64,000 nucleotides of DNA from JAQUBU01 sp036677685 (GCA_036677685.1 JAVBWA010000012.1:62001-126000), one strand, 5' to 3'. Positions 1 through 8,874 are shown, counted from the first letter of the stretch. The notes: generated from the sequence alone by a model not told the origin. Translations and numbers: made by a program.

Positions 1-179
1 TGCAAAGGCCGGGGAGTCATTCCATGCGCCTTAACTTCTGCAAAGGCAATTCTGCCGCCGGGGAGGAGCACAAGCCGATCGGGCACTCCATCAAACCCCG
101 GCGAAACAAACTTCAAAGCCAGACCTCCGGCTATTTTTGCGGCCTTGGTCAGCTTTTGTTCTATCTGCTTTTCTCTCAT
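1..179 (-). CDS. VRR-NUC domain nuclease (partial, runs off left edge)
   Basis: The minus-strand frame begins MREKQIEQKLTKAAKIAGG and continues with GFDGVPDRLVLLPGG and IAFAEVKAHG. That is the N-terminal half of phage VRR-NUC proteins, small PD-(D/E)XK-type nucleases usually encoded next to VapE and thought to act in phage replication or recombination. The D of VPDR and the E-x-K of AEVK are the expected catalytic residues. A GGAGGT ribosome site lies 4 bases before the ATG. It is the last visible gene of the leftward early operon and follows the VapE gene. The C-terminus is outside the window. Confidence 0.85.
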   Translation of the reverse strand, partial: MREKQIEQKLTKAAKIAGGLALKFVSPGFDGVPDRLVLLPGGRIAFAEVKAHGMTPRPL

Positions 180-195
180 CAGTACCTCCATATTT

Positions 196-331
196 TGTTG
201 CCCTGTTGCCGATGTTGGCTCAAAATTCCTATACGCGCGCGCAGATATGTGCTGAGCTTGGTATTGATAAGGACTATATGTTACCCCACAAGTCATATAG
301 AATAAGTGGATACAAAGGCAACAAGGCAACA
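196..331. repeat. 15-bp inverted repeat between VapE and VRR-NUC genes
   Basis: TGTTGCCCTGTTGCC at 196-210 and GGCAACAAGGCAACA at 317-331 are inverted copies with one mismatch; each is itself a tandem of the heptamer TGTTGCC. They flank about 106 bp of non-coding sequence between the VapE stop and the nuclease start. A protein-binding site or a replication-related site is possible. Nothing in the window tells which. Confidence 0.55.
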
Positions 332-335
332 TAGT

Positions 336-1784
336 TTACTGGCGGCCATGAACGTGCACCCAATATGGAACGATGCCGTAAGGTCCCATGCGCTTCTTTT
401 TCTCGGACCGTTCCCAACCGCCGACTTTCTCCATGATGGACATTATCTTATGGCTGTCTGCCCGCTCGAAATCCTCACGCCTTTTGTTGAAGCACTCACA
501 CCATATTTCCATGTTACAGACGGTTTCCCGCCGGTTAACCCCGCGAGGTTGCGTGGGATCGTCGTCACCGCGCATGAAGTCCTGCCTGCGGTAGATGTCC
601 ATCTGCTCCCATGAATCGGGTAATAGACGTTCAAGATACTCGCGTACCATGCCTTCGCGTTCATCGGTTTCGAGGGCTTCTGTCTGCGCCCGTTCAGCCA
701 TCTCAGCTATTTCGTTATCAAGATACAGCTTTTCACCGTTTTCCCAGATGGATTTGGCCTCAGCCCAAATCTGCAGTACATCGGTATCCGTCACGTCCCA
801 GCCCTTCCTTGCGTCGGTGCCGCCGACGCGGATAGGCCAGAACCGCCGGTTGCCGGTAACATCACGCAGGAATCCCATACTTTCACTATTAGTGCTGCCC
901 ACGATAATGCACTGGCGGGGATGACTTTCACTGGAGTGACCATAACTGGCGCGGTAGTTGTCATCCCGCCTTGAGAGGAAGGCTTTAACATTATTCACAT
1001 CCGTTTTACGAATACCCGCCAACTCTGGAATCTCCAGAATCCAAAAGCCCTGTATCTTCTCAGGCGCGTCTTTGCCTTTACCCATATCAGCGAAGGTCAG
1101 GCTGTCGGAGAACCACTCCCCGGCCAGCTTATCAAAAAAGGTCGATTTACCCAGGCCCGTCCTGCCGTTGAGTACCAGCATATAGTCAAATTTGATGCCC
1201 GGCACAAAAATACGGGCTACCGCAGCAGCAAAGGTCTTTCGCGTAACCGCCCGCACATATTGATTATCCTCAGCACCGAAATAATCGATGATAAGCGTTT
1301 CAACGCGGGGAATCCCGTCCCAGGGCGGGAGACTGTTCAGATAATTGCGGATGGGATGGTATATGCGCTTCGCTGCTGCCGCGAGTACGGCATGGTTCGC
1401 TTTGGCCGGCGAATATATGCCATAGTTATTCTGGAGGTACTCGTAGAGCTTGGCTGCATCTGTTTCACCCCAGCCCGGCTTGACTCTTTTCCAGGGGAGT
1501 TCGCCTATTACATCTATGCCATCGCGCATTTGGTTGAAAGCAATTCCCGACAGGTTAGCATCATGGTTTAAAATCAGGAGGAAATTACCGAAGCTGTCCT
1601 TTACCGCGCCAGTCTTTTCGAGTTCAAGCTGGCCCTGCCAGTCTTCATTAGAGAATTCGGACTCGGCCTGCGCTTTGCGCTCCTCAGCAAACTGCTCTTT
1701 AACCCGCGCGTCTTGGATCGCAAAATCAGACATTGCCTTGAACGAAGCTTTCTCATCAAGATCACTATATTTATGAAGCCGCAC
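336..1784 (-). CDS. VapE family primase-helicase, C-terminal part (frameshifted gene)
   Basis: This frame holds the SF3-like helicase/ATPase half of a virulence-associated E (VapE, DUF5906-type) phage protein: Walker A GRTGLGKST near residue 210, followed by the conserved LEIPELAG and GSTNSESMGFLRD segments and an R-rich arginine-finger region (TGNRRFWPI). VapE proteins are normally about 780 aa with an N-terminal primase-like domain. Here the N-terminal half is the separate frame just upstream, and the annotated ATG (MRLHKYSDLDEKA) is internal to the normal protein. Coding sequence belonging to this frame actually continues back to about 1851, where one base appears to be missing. See the finding on the frameshift. 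Confidence 0.85.
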   Translation of the reverse strand: MRLHKYSDLDEKASFKAMSDFAIQDARVKEQFAEERKAQAESEFSNEDWQGQLELEKTGAVKDSFGNFLLILNHDANLSGIAFNQMRDGIDVIGELPWKRVKPGWGETDAAKLYEYLQNNYGIYSPAKANHAVLAAAAKRIYHPIRNYLNSLPPWDGIPRVETLIIDYFGAEDNQYVRAVTRKTFAAAVARIFVPGIKFDYMLVLNGRTGLGKSTFFDKLAGEWFSDSLTFADMGKGKDAPEKIQGFWILEIPELAGIRKTDVNNVKAFLSRRDDNYRASYGHSSESHPRQCIIVGSTNSESMGFLRDVTGNRRFWPIRVGGTDARKGWDVTDTDVLQIWAEAKSIWENGEKLYLDNEIAEMAERAQTEALETDEREGMVREYLERLLPDSWEQMDIYRRQDFMRGDDDPTQPRGVNRRETVCNMEIWCECFNKRREDFERADSHKIMSIMEKVGGWERSEKKKRMGPYGIVPYWVHVHGRQ

Positions 1785-1798
1785 CAGGTCAAAGGCGT

Positions 1799-2662
1799 TC
1801 AGTAGTCTCCCGCAGACTGGATCGGTGGCATGGTGCGAATAGGCGAACTTGCGTCATAGATCACTAACCCGGCGGATGAATCGGCGGGGATGTAGTCATA
1901 ACGGCCGTTCATAGCGCTCGGTTCGTAGATATCGGGTAAAAAGGCTTCAATTGCATCCTCAATTGTGTAGGCCCGGCAGAATGCGCCAACCGCACCTTCC
2001 TTGGTAAGCGGATCTGCCTGCCGGGTAACCTGGCTCCGTACCACCTCGGATTGCCGCGAGGATACTGGCCACATGGATGTATCCCGCCAATCAGCGTATT
2101 TACCGAGATATACATCGGGATTGAGCAATTCACCGTCTTGCTGCTGGAATACAAACTCCCCGTCAGCTGGCGTTGACGGCCAATACATCAGCCGAGACGG
2201 CTCATAGGTCGTATCATCGAACAAGTCAATGCCGATTTCCTTTCCCACCATGCGGCCAAGGGCGGGGTACTCGTCCTCGGTGACCTCGCGCGCTAGTGGG
2301 ATGATCAGCCGCAGACGCGGCGCATCCGGGGTGTGTTTATGGGTGGAGTACGCGCAGCACCTGAAGTTATGCAGCATGATGATTTCATCCCAGATTCCGG
2401 GCGTGGCATAGTCCATATCCAGTGTCAGCAAAGAACGGCAGAGAACATAGCCGTTCCTGCGTTTGCCTTCGCGGAGAGCGCCGCCTACAAAACCGCCTAC
2501 ATCTTTGATTGAGTCCTGCTGTACCCGGCTCATCTTGCGGAATTCCGATGCCGTTTCGGTGGTGCGGATTGTTGAACTGACCCGTGCGAGGAAGTTCTCC
2601 CATGTGAGGTCTTTGTTCTTCCATTTCTTATCCATGCGGCTGTTGCCGACCGCGATCTTCAT
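1799..2662 (-). CDS. VapE family protein, N-terminal primase-like part (frameshifted gene)
   Basis: The product starts MKIAVGNSRMDKKWKNKDLTW, the usual start of clostridial phage VapE proteins, and contains LTLDMDYATP and the RLRLIIPLAREV and DDTTYEPSRLMYWPS segments of the primase-like N domain. The start at 2662 has GGAGGT 9 bases upstream; an earlier ATG at 2683 lacks one. The frame goes out of register after GLVIYD (near 1851), reads about 15 unrelated residues and stops at 1799. It overlaps the upstream DUF4406 gene by 4 bases (ATGA), so the two are translationally coupled. This is probably a pseudogene half unless the shift is a sequencing error. Confidence 0.85.
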   Translation of the reverse strand: MKIAVGNSRMDKKWKNKDLTWENFLARVSSTIRTTETASEFRKMSRVQQDSIKDVGGFVGGALREGKRRNGYVLCRSLLTLDMDYATPGIWDEIIMLHNFRCCAYSTHKHTPDAPRLRLIIPLAREVTEDEYPALGRMVGKEIGIDLFDDTTYEPSRLMYWPSTPADGEFVFQQQDGELLNPDVYLGKYADWRDTSMWPVSSRQSEVVRSQVTRQADPLTKEGAVGAFCRAYTIEDAIEAFLPDIYEPSAMNGRYDYIPADSSAGLVIYDASSPIRTMPPIQSAGDY

Positions 2663-3075
2663 GGTTCCTTCACCTCCTCGCATTTATTGCTGAAGTAGCG
2701 GATAGGCATATTCGCCTGTTTTGCTTTGCTGATTTCTCTCGCCATACCGGCCGACACCCGGCTGCCGAACACCCACAGCTCATCGCACTTGCCGAGCAGG
2801 ACCAGGGCGAAGAATAGTCCGAGTTCGCGTTCATCGCAGTCGCCGTCGTTCATAAACTGCGGATAATGGAGGTGCGGCGCAAGGGGGATGCACCCCTTGC
2901 TGACCGCAAACCGGCAATATCCCTGTGCGTGGCTGATATTGTGTTTCATGTCACCTGCTAAAGGTGAGCAGATGTAAACAAGCGAGCGGTATAACATCAT
3001 CCCGTTCCGCATCGCGTTCGCATTGGCTTCTGCGGTTATGGGATCTGGATCATGTTCAGCGTTATATTTATTCAT
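2659..3075 (-). CDS. DUF4406-like protein (nucleoside deoxyribosyltransferase-like fold)
   Basis: A 138-aa protein. After a short N-terminal tail it has LVYICSPLAGD, then AQGYCRFAVSKGCIPLAPHLHYPQ and LGKCDELWVFG, the pattern of the DUF4406/DUF7768 family, which shares the nucleoside 2-deoxyribosyltransferase-like Rossmann fold. Such genes are common in phage replication modules; a role in nucleotide or nucleotide-signal metabolism is only inferred. It lies between the antirepressor and VapE genes in the same operon, overlapping VapE by 4 bases. Confidence 0.75.
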   Translation of the reverse strand: MNKYNAEHDPDPITAEANANAMRNGMMLYRSLVYICSPLAGDMKHNISHAQGYCRFAVSKGCIPLAPHLHYPQFMNDGDCDERELGLFFALVLLGKCDELWVFGSRVSAGMAREISKAKQANMPIRYFSNKCEEVKEP

Positions 3076-3086
3076 TGCCGCACCAC

Positions 3087-3869
3087 CTAGAATTCAGGTC
3101 CCTGTTCTATCAGCGGGAGGTAGCCGTGCGATTTCAGCAGTTCATAGATGAACAACCGGCCTTTCTGGGTCCAGTAAGTATGTACTTTGGAGTGGATTTC
3201 GCCGTCGCTGCCAGGATAGCTGTGAGTTTTTGTGCAGGTATAGCCCTTTTTGGCGTGCTTCTGATAAAGCAGCCAAATGTTGCCCTGCTTGAACTGAACA
3301 GCCAGCTCGTGCAGGTACTCATTAAGCCATTTCCCGGATTTTCCGTAGTCCTTGGCGATGGTGGTGATAGCCACCGCATCCTTGCAGTTCAGCACCACAT
3401 CGTAATAGCTGGCTTTGGGCTGCATCTCAGCAATCTGCTGGTTCTGGATACTGACTGTTGCAGTAAGAGTAGCAGTCTTGGCCCGTTCCGCTTTGAGTTC
3501 CTGCAAAGCCTGAATAAAAAGGTCAGGATCGGCGAGCAACTCATCGACGGCGTACAGGCCGTGTTTGCGAATCGACGGGAGAACCTCGTCAAATATCCAG
3601 TGTTCGAACCGTTCTGCAGAGGGCAGCTTGCTGTGGACGATCAAACGGTACAGATCGCCCTCAGTAATAAAGTTGATCTGCTGTTCGCCGCCAGCGGTAA
3701 GGACTGCGTGTTTTACGACTCCCTTTGCGTGACGGCTGATCGCATCGTTGGGATTGGCGTAACCGAGCAGCCTGGCACAATCGGTCGCCGGGAACATTTC
3801 TTTGCCGTTGACGATCAGTACGCCGAGTGCACCGAACTCCGTGTTTCTGAAAACCTGTAATCCGTTCAT
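3087..3869 (-). CDS. Phage antirepressor (Bro-N and KilAC domains)
   Basis: A 260-aa protein. The N-terminal 100 residues have the Bro-N pattern (LLGYANPNDAISRH, then LIVHSKLPSAERFEHWIFDEVLPSIRKHG in pieces). The C-terminal half is a KilAC/ANT domain with a helix-turn-helix-like TTIAKDYGKSGKWLNEYLHE and the late TYWTQKGRLFIYELL motif. Phage antirepressors of this layout inactivate CI-type repressors or bind DNA at early promoters. The start at 3869 is chosen because AGGAGG precedes it; the frame is open further upstream without such a site. The gene is embedded between the polymerase and DUF4406 genes. Confidence 0.88.
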   Translation of the reverse strand: MNGLQVFRNTEFGALGVLIVNGKEMFPATDCARLLGYANPNDAISRHAKGVVKHAVLTAGGEQQINFITEGDLYRLIVHSKLPSAERFEHWIFDEVLPSIRKHGLYAVDELLADPDLFIQALQELKAERAKTATLTATVSIQNQQIAEMQPKASYYDVVLNCKDAVAITTIAKDYGKSGKWLNEYLHELAVQFKQGNIWLLYQKHAKKGYTCTKTHSYPGSDGEIHSKVHTYWTQKGRLFIYELLKSHGYLPLIEQGPEF

Positions 3870-3957
3870 AAAGAAAACCTCCTGTACAACTTTTGTGAAG
3901 CGCGTATGGCAGCTTCCACCAATAAGCGGAACAGGAGGAAAAATCGAACCCCCCATT

Positions 3958-5892
3958 TTAATCTTTTTTATAGAACTTACATTCATAACCGTCAGCGCGA
4001 AGCAGAAGCCCCTTCGCCCAGGGTGGTGTCTTGCCCATGACCACGCAGATATCATCAACCGATGTTTGGGAAGGGGCTTCTATTACAACCTCGTCATGGA
4101 CATGCATGACGATGCTGCAGCCGATGGCATCCAAACGGAGCATGGCAAGGCAGAGGATATCTCTTGAGATTGCCTGTACAATGTTCTCAACAAACTTCGG
4201 CCCGTAGCTTTCGATGCGCTCCCATTTTTTTGTGGCACCAATACCCTCATATGTCACCGATTCGCTGCCGAACCGGTTTAACTCAATCCTGGGCTTTACA
4301 TAGCAAAGCTTCCTGCCGGAGGACAGAATGATAAATAGCATTCCGCTACGGTAATCAAAGCGGATTCCATGCGTTTCCGTGCTTATACGATCCTTGACCG
4401 CCGTTTTGGCTGCCCGGTCAACGTCCCACCAAAATCGCACAATGTTGGGATTGGCCTTTCGCCAGGCGGTTACCAGTGGCTGGAGTTCATCTTCGGCAAC
4501 GCCCATATCTAGTGCACCCATTGCGGTCAAAGCGCCGACAGAACCCCCGTAACCAAGAGCCAATTCAGCGATCTTACCTTTTTGCCGCAGTGGGCTGCCT
4601 TTGGTAACATCCTCAATGGGGACATGGAACATCTGCGCAGCCGATGCTTCATAAATCTTGCCGTGAGAGGCAAATACCTCATTACGCCAGGTTTCACCTG
4701 CCAGCCAAGCTATTACCCTGGCTTCAATTGCGCTGAAGTCAGCGACGATAAACTTGAGTCCAGATTTCGGGATGAATGCGGTACGGATAAGTTGGGATAA
4801 AACGGAGGGTACAGAATCATAGAGCATCTCCACTGCATCAAACTCCCCGGAGCGGATAAGGTTACGGGCCTGCTCCAGATCCGGCAGATGGTTCTGAGGA
4901 AGGTTCTGCACCTGGATGAGCCTGCCAGCGAAACGCCCGGTACGATTAGCTCCGTAGAACTGCAGCAGACCGCGCGCTCTGCCATCTGAGCAAACGGCGT
5001 TTTCCATCGCTGTGTATTTCTTCACGCTGGACTTAGCGAGGTTTTGCCGTAGTTCCAGCACTTTTCCCAGGTTTCCAGGGGCGGTCTTGAGCAGCTCCTT
5101 GACCGCAGCCTTGCCCAGCGTGTCGGTCTCAAGCCCGTGATCCGCGAGCCAGGACTTCATCTGCGCGACTGAGTTGGGATTTTCGAGTGCAGTCAATTCC
5201 TGCATCACCCGCGTCAGTTCCGCCCGAGATTGCTCATCACAGCGGATCGCTTGCCTGACCAAGGTTATGTCCAGCTTTATCCCCCGGTCATTGATTTCCT
5301 GATCAAGAATATAGTTTTTCCACTCTTCCTCTGGGACGGGAAAGTGTGCCAGCTTTGTCTGTATGGCCATTTCCGTTTCCACATCGCGCACATTGTATGC
5401 TTTGAAACGTTGCCATTTTTCAGGGTTGTGCTCGGGAAGATTGCGCGTACGTTGGCCATTTGTTTTCGTAGGTTTGCAGGGCATAGAGAAGTAGCGGATC
5501 AGATCTTTGCCTTCGGTCAGCTTTTGCTTTTCCGCGCCGGTGACCAACGCAGCGCCCTCCAGCGATAGAGGAAGACCGAGATAAGCAGACCACACCATGG
5601 TGCAGCGCCAGGAATCCGGCTTCAACCGCTGGCCAAGATAGCGGGACAGGCATATGCGTTCAAACTGTGCGTTGTGTGCCCATTTAATTATGTTTTCATC
5701 TATAAGGGCATTATGGATTTCATCCGGCAGTCGTTCGCCGCTCGCAAAGTCAACAACCATAACCCCTCCGCCGTCAACGCTGTATCCGAACAAAAGGATT
5801 TCAAAATCCGGAGATTCGCTGTAACGGTACACGCCCGCTTTGGAAAGGTTGGTGCTACTGTAGGTTTCAATATCACAAAAAAGGTTCTTCAT
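3958..5892 (-). CDS. Phage DNA polymerase, family A
   Basis: At 644 aa it has the usual length of phage family A polymerases. The N-terminus carries the 3'-5' exonuclease site DIETYSS (D7, E9). The polymerase domain has motif A ADFSAIEARVIAWLAGE near residue 400, motif B RQKGKIAELALGYGGSVGAL and motif C MHVHDEVVIEAP. All catalytic acidic residues are present. It replicates the phage DNA together with the VapE primase-helicase and the DUF2815 protein encoded beside it. GGAGG stands 5 bases upstream of the ATG. Confidence 0.95.
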   Translation of the reverse strand: MKNLFCDIETYSSTNLSKAGVYRYSESPDFEILLFGYSVDGGGVMVVDFASGERLPDEIHNALIDENIIKWAHNAQFERICLSRYLGQRLKPDSWRCTMVWSAYLGLPLSLEGAALVTGAEKQKLTEGKDLIRYFSMPCKPTKTNGQRTRNLPEHNPEKWQRFKAYNVRDVETEMAIQTKLAHFPVPEEEWKNYILDQEINDRGIKLDITLVRQAIRCDEQSRAELTRVMQELTALENPNSVAQMKSWLADHGLETDTLGKAAVKELLKTAPGNLGKVLELRQNLAKSSVKKYTAMENAVCSDGRARGLLQFYGANRTGRFAGRLIQVQNLPQNHLPDLEQARNLIRSGEFDAVEMLYDSVPSVLSQLIRTAFIPKSGLKFIVADFSAIEARVIAWLAGETWRNEVFASHGKIYEASAAQMFHVPIEDVTKGSPLRQKGKIAELALGYGGSVGALTAMGALDMGVAEDELQPLVTAWRKANPNIVRFWWDVDRAAKTAVKDRISTETHGIRFDYRSGMLFIILSSGRKLCYVKPRIELNRFGSESVTYEGIGATKKWERIESYGPKFVENIVQAISRDILCLAMLRLDAIGCSIVMHVHDEVVIEAPSQTSVDDICVVMGKTPPWAKGLLLRADGYECKFYKKD

Positions 5893-5955
5893 GTGGCCTC
5901 CATTAAAAAAGGCGGGAGATATCGTTTATCCCACCGCCCAGTTTACTTTCTAACG

Positions 5956-6534
5956 TTATGACAGAAAATCGTCGTCCACATCTGTGGCAAAATCGTCAGC
6001 GGCATTCGTCCTACCACCCAGCGGCTCGCCGTCGCGGACTTTTTGGATGTTGCCCAGGCCGCAGGCGATACCTTTGTTTCCATTGGAGTTGAAGGCATAG
6101 AAGTTGATGCTTACTCTCGCATATACACCCGAGTAAACTTCCGAGCGGTCAAGAATTGGCTCGACATTCCTGTCCACGATCTGCGGTGCCATGTTGCTAT
6201 TGGCGTTAACAAAGTAGTTGTTCGCGTAAGCCTCGTCATCAGGGCGGTCGATATCGCCATCACGGAGCGGAAGTTTAAGCTGTGCTTTAGAGGGAATCTT
6301 GCCGCCGAACTTACCCTTGCCTTCCTCGATAGCCGAATCCACAGCAGTATTGATGGCTGCGATAGTTTTCGTATCACTTTTGGGGATGATCAGGCTGACG
6401 CTGTATTTCTCCGCGCCGCCATTAATGGATTTGGGTTCCCATACATTCGCATAGGAAAGACGAACGATGCCGGTGATAACCTTGGTGGGGTTTTTTCCGG
6501 GATTGGGATTGACTCTGTTTGCTTTATTTGACAT
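5956..6534 (-). CDS. DUF2815 family protein (probable ssDNA-binding protein)
   Basis: A 192-aa protein beginning MSNKANRVNPNPGKNPTKV and running through RLSYANVWEP and SVSLIIPKSD to an acidic tail (DDFATDVDDDFLS). This is the DUF2815 family, phage proteins with an OB-like fold thought to bind single-stranded DNA; the acidic tip is typical of SSBs. The start at 6534 has GGAGGT 9 bases upstream, unlike the earlier ATG. It sits between the polymerase and the DUF2800 nuclease, which fits a replication-recombination role. Confidence 0.85.
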   Translation of the reverse strand: MSNKANRVNPNPGKNPTKVITGIVRLSYANVWEPKSINGGAEKYSVSLIIPKSDTKTIAAINTAVDSAIEEGKGKFGGKIPSKAQLKLPLRDGDIDRPDDEAYANNYFVNANSNMAPQIVDRNVEPILDRSEVYSGVYARVSINFYAFNSNGNKGIACGLGNIQKVRDGEPLGGRTNAADDFATDVDDDFLS

Positions 6535-6538
6535 AGTT

Positions 6539-7666
6539 CTAAACCTCCGTAAATTCATTTTTGGCGTTAGATATATTCATTGGCGGTCGTTTATCCGAGA
6601 TCGGAACTAATGTCGGCTTTCCGGGTGGTTTTATAACCAGACCGCCGAGAACTTCATTAAACTTGGATTTGCTCATAAGCTTTTCCATCTCGGTGATAGT
6701 GATAAGACTCTGTTTATAGATGTCACGGTACCCGGCGGCTTTTGCCGCATCCGCGACTGCTTTCTCATCGGTATATTTGCGGTTGGAGCGTCCCTCGACC
6801 ACCTTAAAGCCAGGCCACTGTTTGCCATGATTCACAGCAGCGTCAATGGCATAAGCCATAATCTCATTTGCCCAGCTGGTCAGGTCGCCAATCAAAGAGA
6901 GCACCTCGCCGATTTCCTCATCGAAAAGCAGGGGAGGAAGGGCAAACTCAAAGGCAGCCAGCTTCAGCTTTGCTTCGGCTCTTGCTCTACACTTTACTGC
7001 CGCCCGGCAGAACTGACACCACTCTCCGGGGATGTACTGCCCAACGCCTGCGAACGCTAACTCCGCTGTAGGTTTAAGGGTATCCTCCGCCCATTGATAT
7101 AGGCTTTCTTTGAATATCGTGTAGGTGCTGACGTTCTCCCGGCGCGGCTGGTAGATGGTCATGGACACTGTACTGATGTCATAAATGCCGTCGAACAGTT
7201 CCAACGCACCAAGGGCATACAGCTTCATCTGGGGATTGTCCTCCGCGTTTACCAGAACTCCCTGACCGTACTTGAAGTCAATGATGTGGAGCGTTCCATC
7301 TGCGATAATCAGGCAGTCGCCGGTACCGAAACCATCCGGTACATAGCTGGAAAAGTCCAGCCGCTGCTCCATCAGCACCAGCGGGTCACTGCAAGTCAGC
7401 TTCGCCTGGGCTATGGTTTCGAGTACGAACTCCACGTAACCATCGGTATACGCGTCCATTTCATCGCAGTCGTACTTGGAAACCGGCTTCTTTGAACGCA
7501 TTTTCAGCGCCCGTCGCAGCTTGTGTTCACAGAGTGCATGAGCGGCTGTACCCTCGGCAGCGGCCTCGCTGCTGTTGTCGTCAAATTCCAGTTCGAGCCT
7601 TGCCGATGGAGTGCAGTTTATCCAACGGTGTGCGCCGGAAGCGGAAAGGATGGCATGTTTATTCAT
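6539..7666 (-). CDS. DUF2800 family protein (RecB/Cas4-like nuclease)
   Basis: A 375-aa protein starting MNKHAILSASGAHRWINCTPSARLE, the hallmark of DUF2800. It has GTAAHALCEHKLR, then DCLIIADGTLHIIDFKYGQG (the D and D-x-K of a PD-(D/E)XK nuclease) and a cysteine cluster CQFCRAAVKC that with another Cys may hold an Fe-S cluster as in Cas4/AddB-type nucleases. It probably works as a phage exonuclease in recombination next to the DUF2815 SSB. It overlaps the downstream-start gene by 4 bases. Confidence 0.85.
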   Translation of the reverse strand: MNKHAILSASGAHRWINCTPSARLELEFDDNSSEAAAEGTAAHALCEHKLRRALKMRSKKPVSKYDCDEMDAYTDGYVEFVLETIAQAKLTCSDPLVLMEQRLDFSSYVPDGFGTGDCLIIADGTLHIIDFKYGQGVLVNAEDNPQMKLYALGALELFDGIYDISTVSMTIYQPRRENVSTYTIFKESLYQWAEDTLKPTAELAFAGVGQYIPGEWCQFCRAAVKCRARAEAKLKLAAFEFALPPLLFDEEIGEVLSLIGDLTSWANEIMAYAIDAAVNHGKQWPGFKVVEGRSNRKYTDEKAVADAAKAAGYRDIYKQSLITITEMEKLMSKSKFNEVLGGLVIKPPGKPTLVPISDKRPPMNISNAKNEFTEV

Positions 7667-7986
7667 TTGAGCCCCTCCGCGTCTGCAAGAAGAGCGGCGT
7701 AATTTGCGGGATCGATTTCACTGAGCCTTGATGCACCGTACTTTTCCAGCAGTGCGCGGATCTCAGCGGTAAAGCCGTCATGGCTTTTCATTGCCAGCAC
7801 GGCGCGGATTTGCTCCAGCGTAATCGGGTTGGTCGCAGTTTTTTCTTCCTTATTAATAGCGGGCGTTTCTGACTGAAATGTTTCAGACGGTTTCCCGCCA
7901 GCTATTCCATCTGCGATTGCCTGCACACTATCCGCCAGCCTGCGCAGATCAGACACCACATTGAGCAGCAGCTTGGGTTTGCTCAT
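7663..7986 (-). CDS. Phage early protein of unknown function, 107 aa
   Basis: MSKPKLLLNVVSDLRRLADSV opens an amphipathic N-terminal helix, a Ser/Thr/Glu-rich linker follows, and the C-terminal half (ITLEQIRAVLAMKSHDGFTA then IRALLEKYGASRLSEIDP) is a small helical domain found in many proteins of clostridial phage early operons. No enzymatic motif is visible. The start at 7986 is placed 9 bases after AGGAG; the ATG at 7995 is too close to it. It overlaps the gene before it by 38 bases and the DUF2800 gene by 4. Confidence 0.7.
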   Translation of the reverse strand: MSKPKLLLNVVSDLRRLADSVQAIADGIAGGKPSETFQSETPAINKEEKTATNPITLEQIRAVLAMKSHDGFTAEIRALLEKYGASRLSEIDPANYAALLADAEGLK

Positions 7987-8197
7987 GTTCCGCATCTCCT
8001 TTCCTGATTTCTTTGATTTCTACTGTTTCGACTGAATCGCCAGGCGTTATAACGACAATGCCCATCTTTTCACCGAACAACAGGTTCAGCAGCCTGCTGC
8101 GGATTTTTCCCGACCCGCTTTGCAGCACTGGGCTCCGGATACCGTCGGGGCTGGTCACGTTGATAGTGACCTTATGTTTCAGGTTCACTTTTTTCAT
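7949..8197 (-). CDS. Conserved small phage protein, 82 aa
   Basis: KKVNLKHKVTINVTSPDG followed by IRSPVLQSGSGKIRSRLLNLLFGEK and a C-terminal VETVEIKEI strand. It is a small beta-rich protein of unknown function. The SD-like GAAGGGAG directly abuts the ATG at 8197, so a GTG at 8188 with 9-base spacing may be the true start. A palindromic CCCTCCGAAGGG overlaps that ribosome site and could modulate translation. A frame-disrupted second copy lies at 11494-11650, with the same upstream non-coding block, so this gene and its sigma-like neighbour were duplicated together. Confidence 0.7.
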   Translation of the reverse strand: MKKVNLKHKVTINVTSPDGIRSPVLQSGSGKIRSRLLNLLFGEKMGIVVITPGDSVETVEIKEIRKGDAEHEQTQAAAQCGV

Positions 8198-8266
8198 CTC
8201 CCTTCGGAGGGCGTTTGTTTATCCCTCACCGATATGCGAAAAAGGGATACCAATCGAACCCCCTTT

Positions 8267-8746
8267 TCAGGAGAAAAACTTCCTTAACTTTTCATGCATC
8301 TTCTTTAGGCGATTACGGATAGCCGCCTCGGTCACACCTTCTTCTGCAGCGATATCCGTGTTGGTACGCTTGTTCACGTAGACCTTCTTAAAAAGTTCCA
8401 GTTGTTGAGGCAACAGAGATTCCATAGCAGTGGTCAGTATGAGAAACCGGTCCTGGTAAGAAGCTTCATTTTCATCATCAATCAAAATATCTGTGTAAAC
8501 CGGCATGGGATTCTTGTTGTGACGATGACCGTCATCGCTTATTTCAAGTTGAACACCGGCCTTTTTGATGTGATAATCATGCCGCCGCTGCTGGTCCACT
8601 TCTGCGTCGTCCCAGGAATGGAGCAGTTCGATATCCGCTTCAGTTACGCCGGCTTCACCAGGAATAATTGTGATTTTCGATCCCTCGGCGGGGTAATAGA
8701 TGTAGTTATTACGGTTTTTTTTACTGGTCTTGTACTTTTTTGACAT
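8267..8746 (-). CDS. Sigma-70 region 4-like protein, copy 1
   Basis: A 159-aa protein. The N-terminus is MSKKYKTSKKNRNNYIYYP. The C-terminal 50 residues form a sigma region 4-type helix-turn-helix: LLPQQLELFKKVYVNKRTN, then DIAAEEGVTEAAIRNRLKK. Such short sigma-like proteins occur in clostridial phage and ICE early operons and probably regulate transcription. Two paralogues, at 11720-12211 and 13439-13936, share the N-terminal block, the AGVTEADIELLHS segment and nearly the whole HTH; the middle differs most. AAAGGAG precedes the ATG by 9 bases. The adjacent non-coding block is also shared with copy 2. Confidence 0.85.
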   Translation of the reverse strand: MSKKYKTSKKNRNNYIYYPAEGSKITIIPGEAGVTEADIELLHSWDDAEVDQQRRHDYHIKKAGVQLEISDDGHRHNKNPMPVYTDILIDDENEASYQDRFLILTTAMESLLPQQLELFKKVYVNKRTNTDIAAEEGVTEAAIRNRLKKMHEKLRKFFS

Positions 8747-8844
8747 AAAAATCGACTCCTTTGGTTTTCAGATTTCTGAAATCCGCAGGAGCCATAGGTC
8801 TATAGTCCACATTTATGCGACAGTAACTAGATCCCTGAAGAACG

Positions 8845-8874
8845 CAAAAAGGGCGCGGTCTACAGACCACGCCC
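8845..8874 (-). terminator. Hairpin plus U-run upstream of sigma-like copy 1 (second of two)
   Basis: On the minus strand GGGCGTGGTCT and AGACCGCGCCC pair around two or three bases and are followed by TTTTT. It lies about 100 bases before the sigma-like gene. It looks like an attenuator or terminator and resembles the hairpin at 8981-9018 in its GGTCT/AGACC stem. Confidence 0.65.

Noticed and set aside
2964..3860. A 298-codon plus-strand open frame
   Set aside because: It is antisense to the DUF4406 and antirepressor genes, has no ribosome site and no recognisable domain; it arises from codon bias of the real genes.
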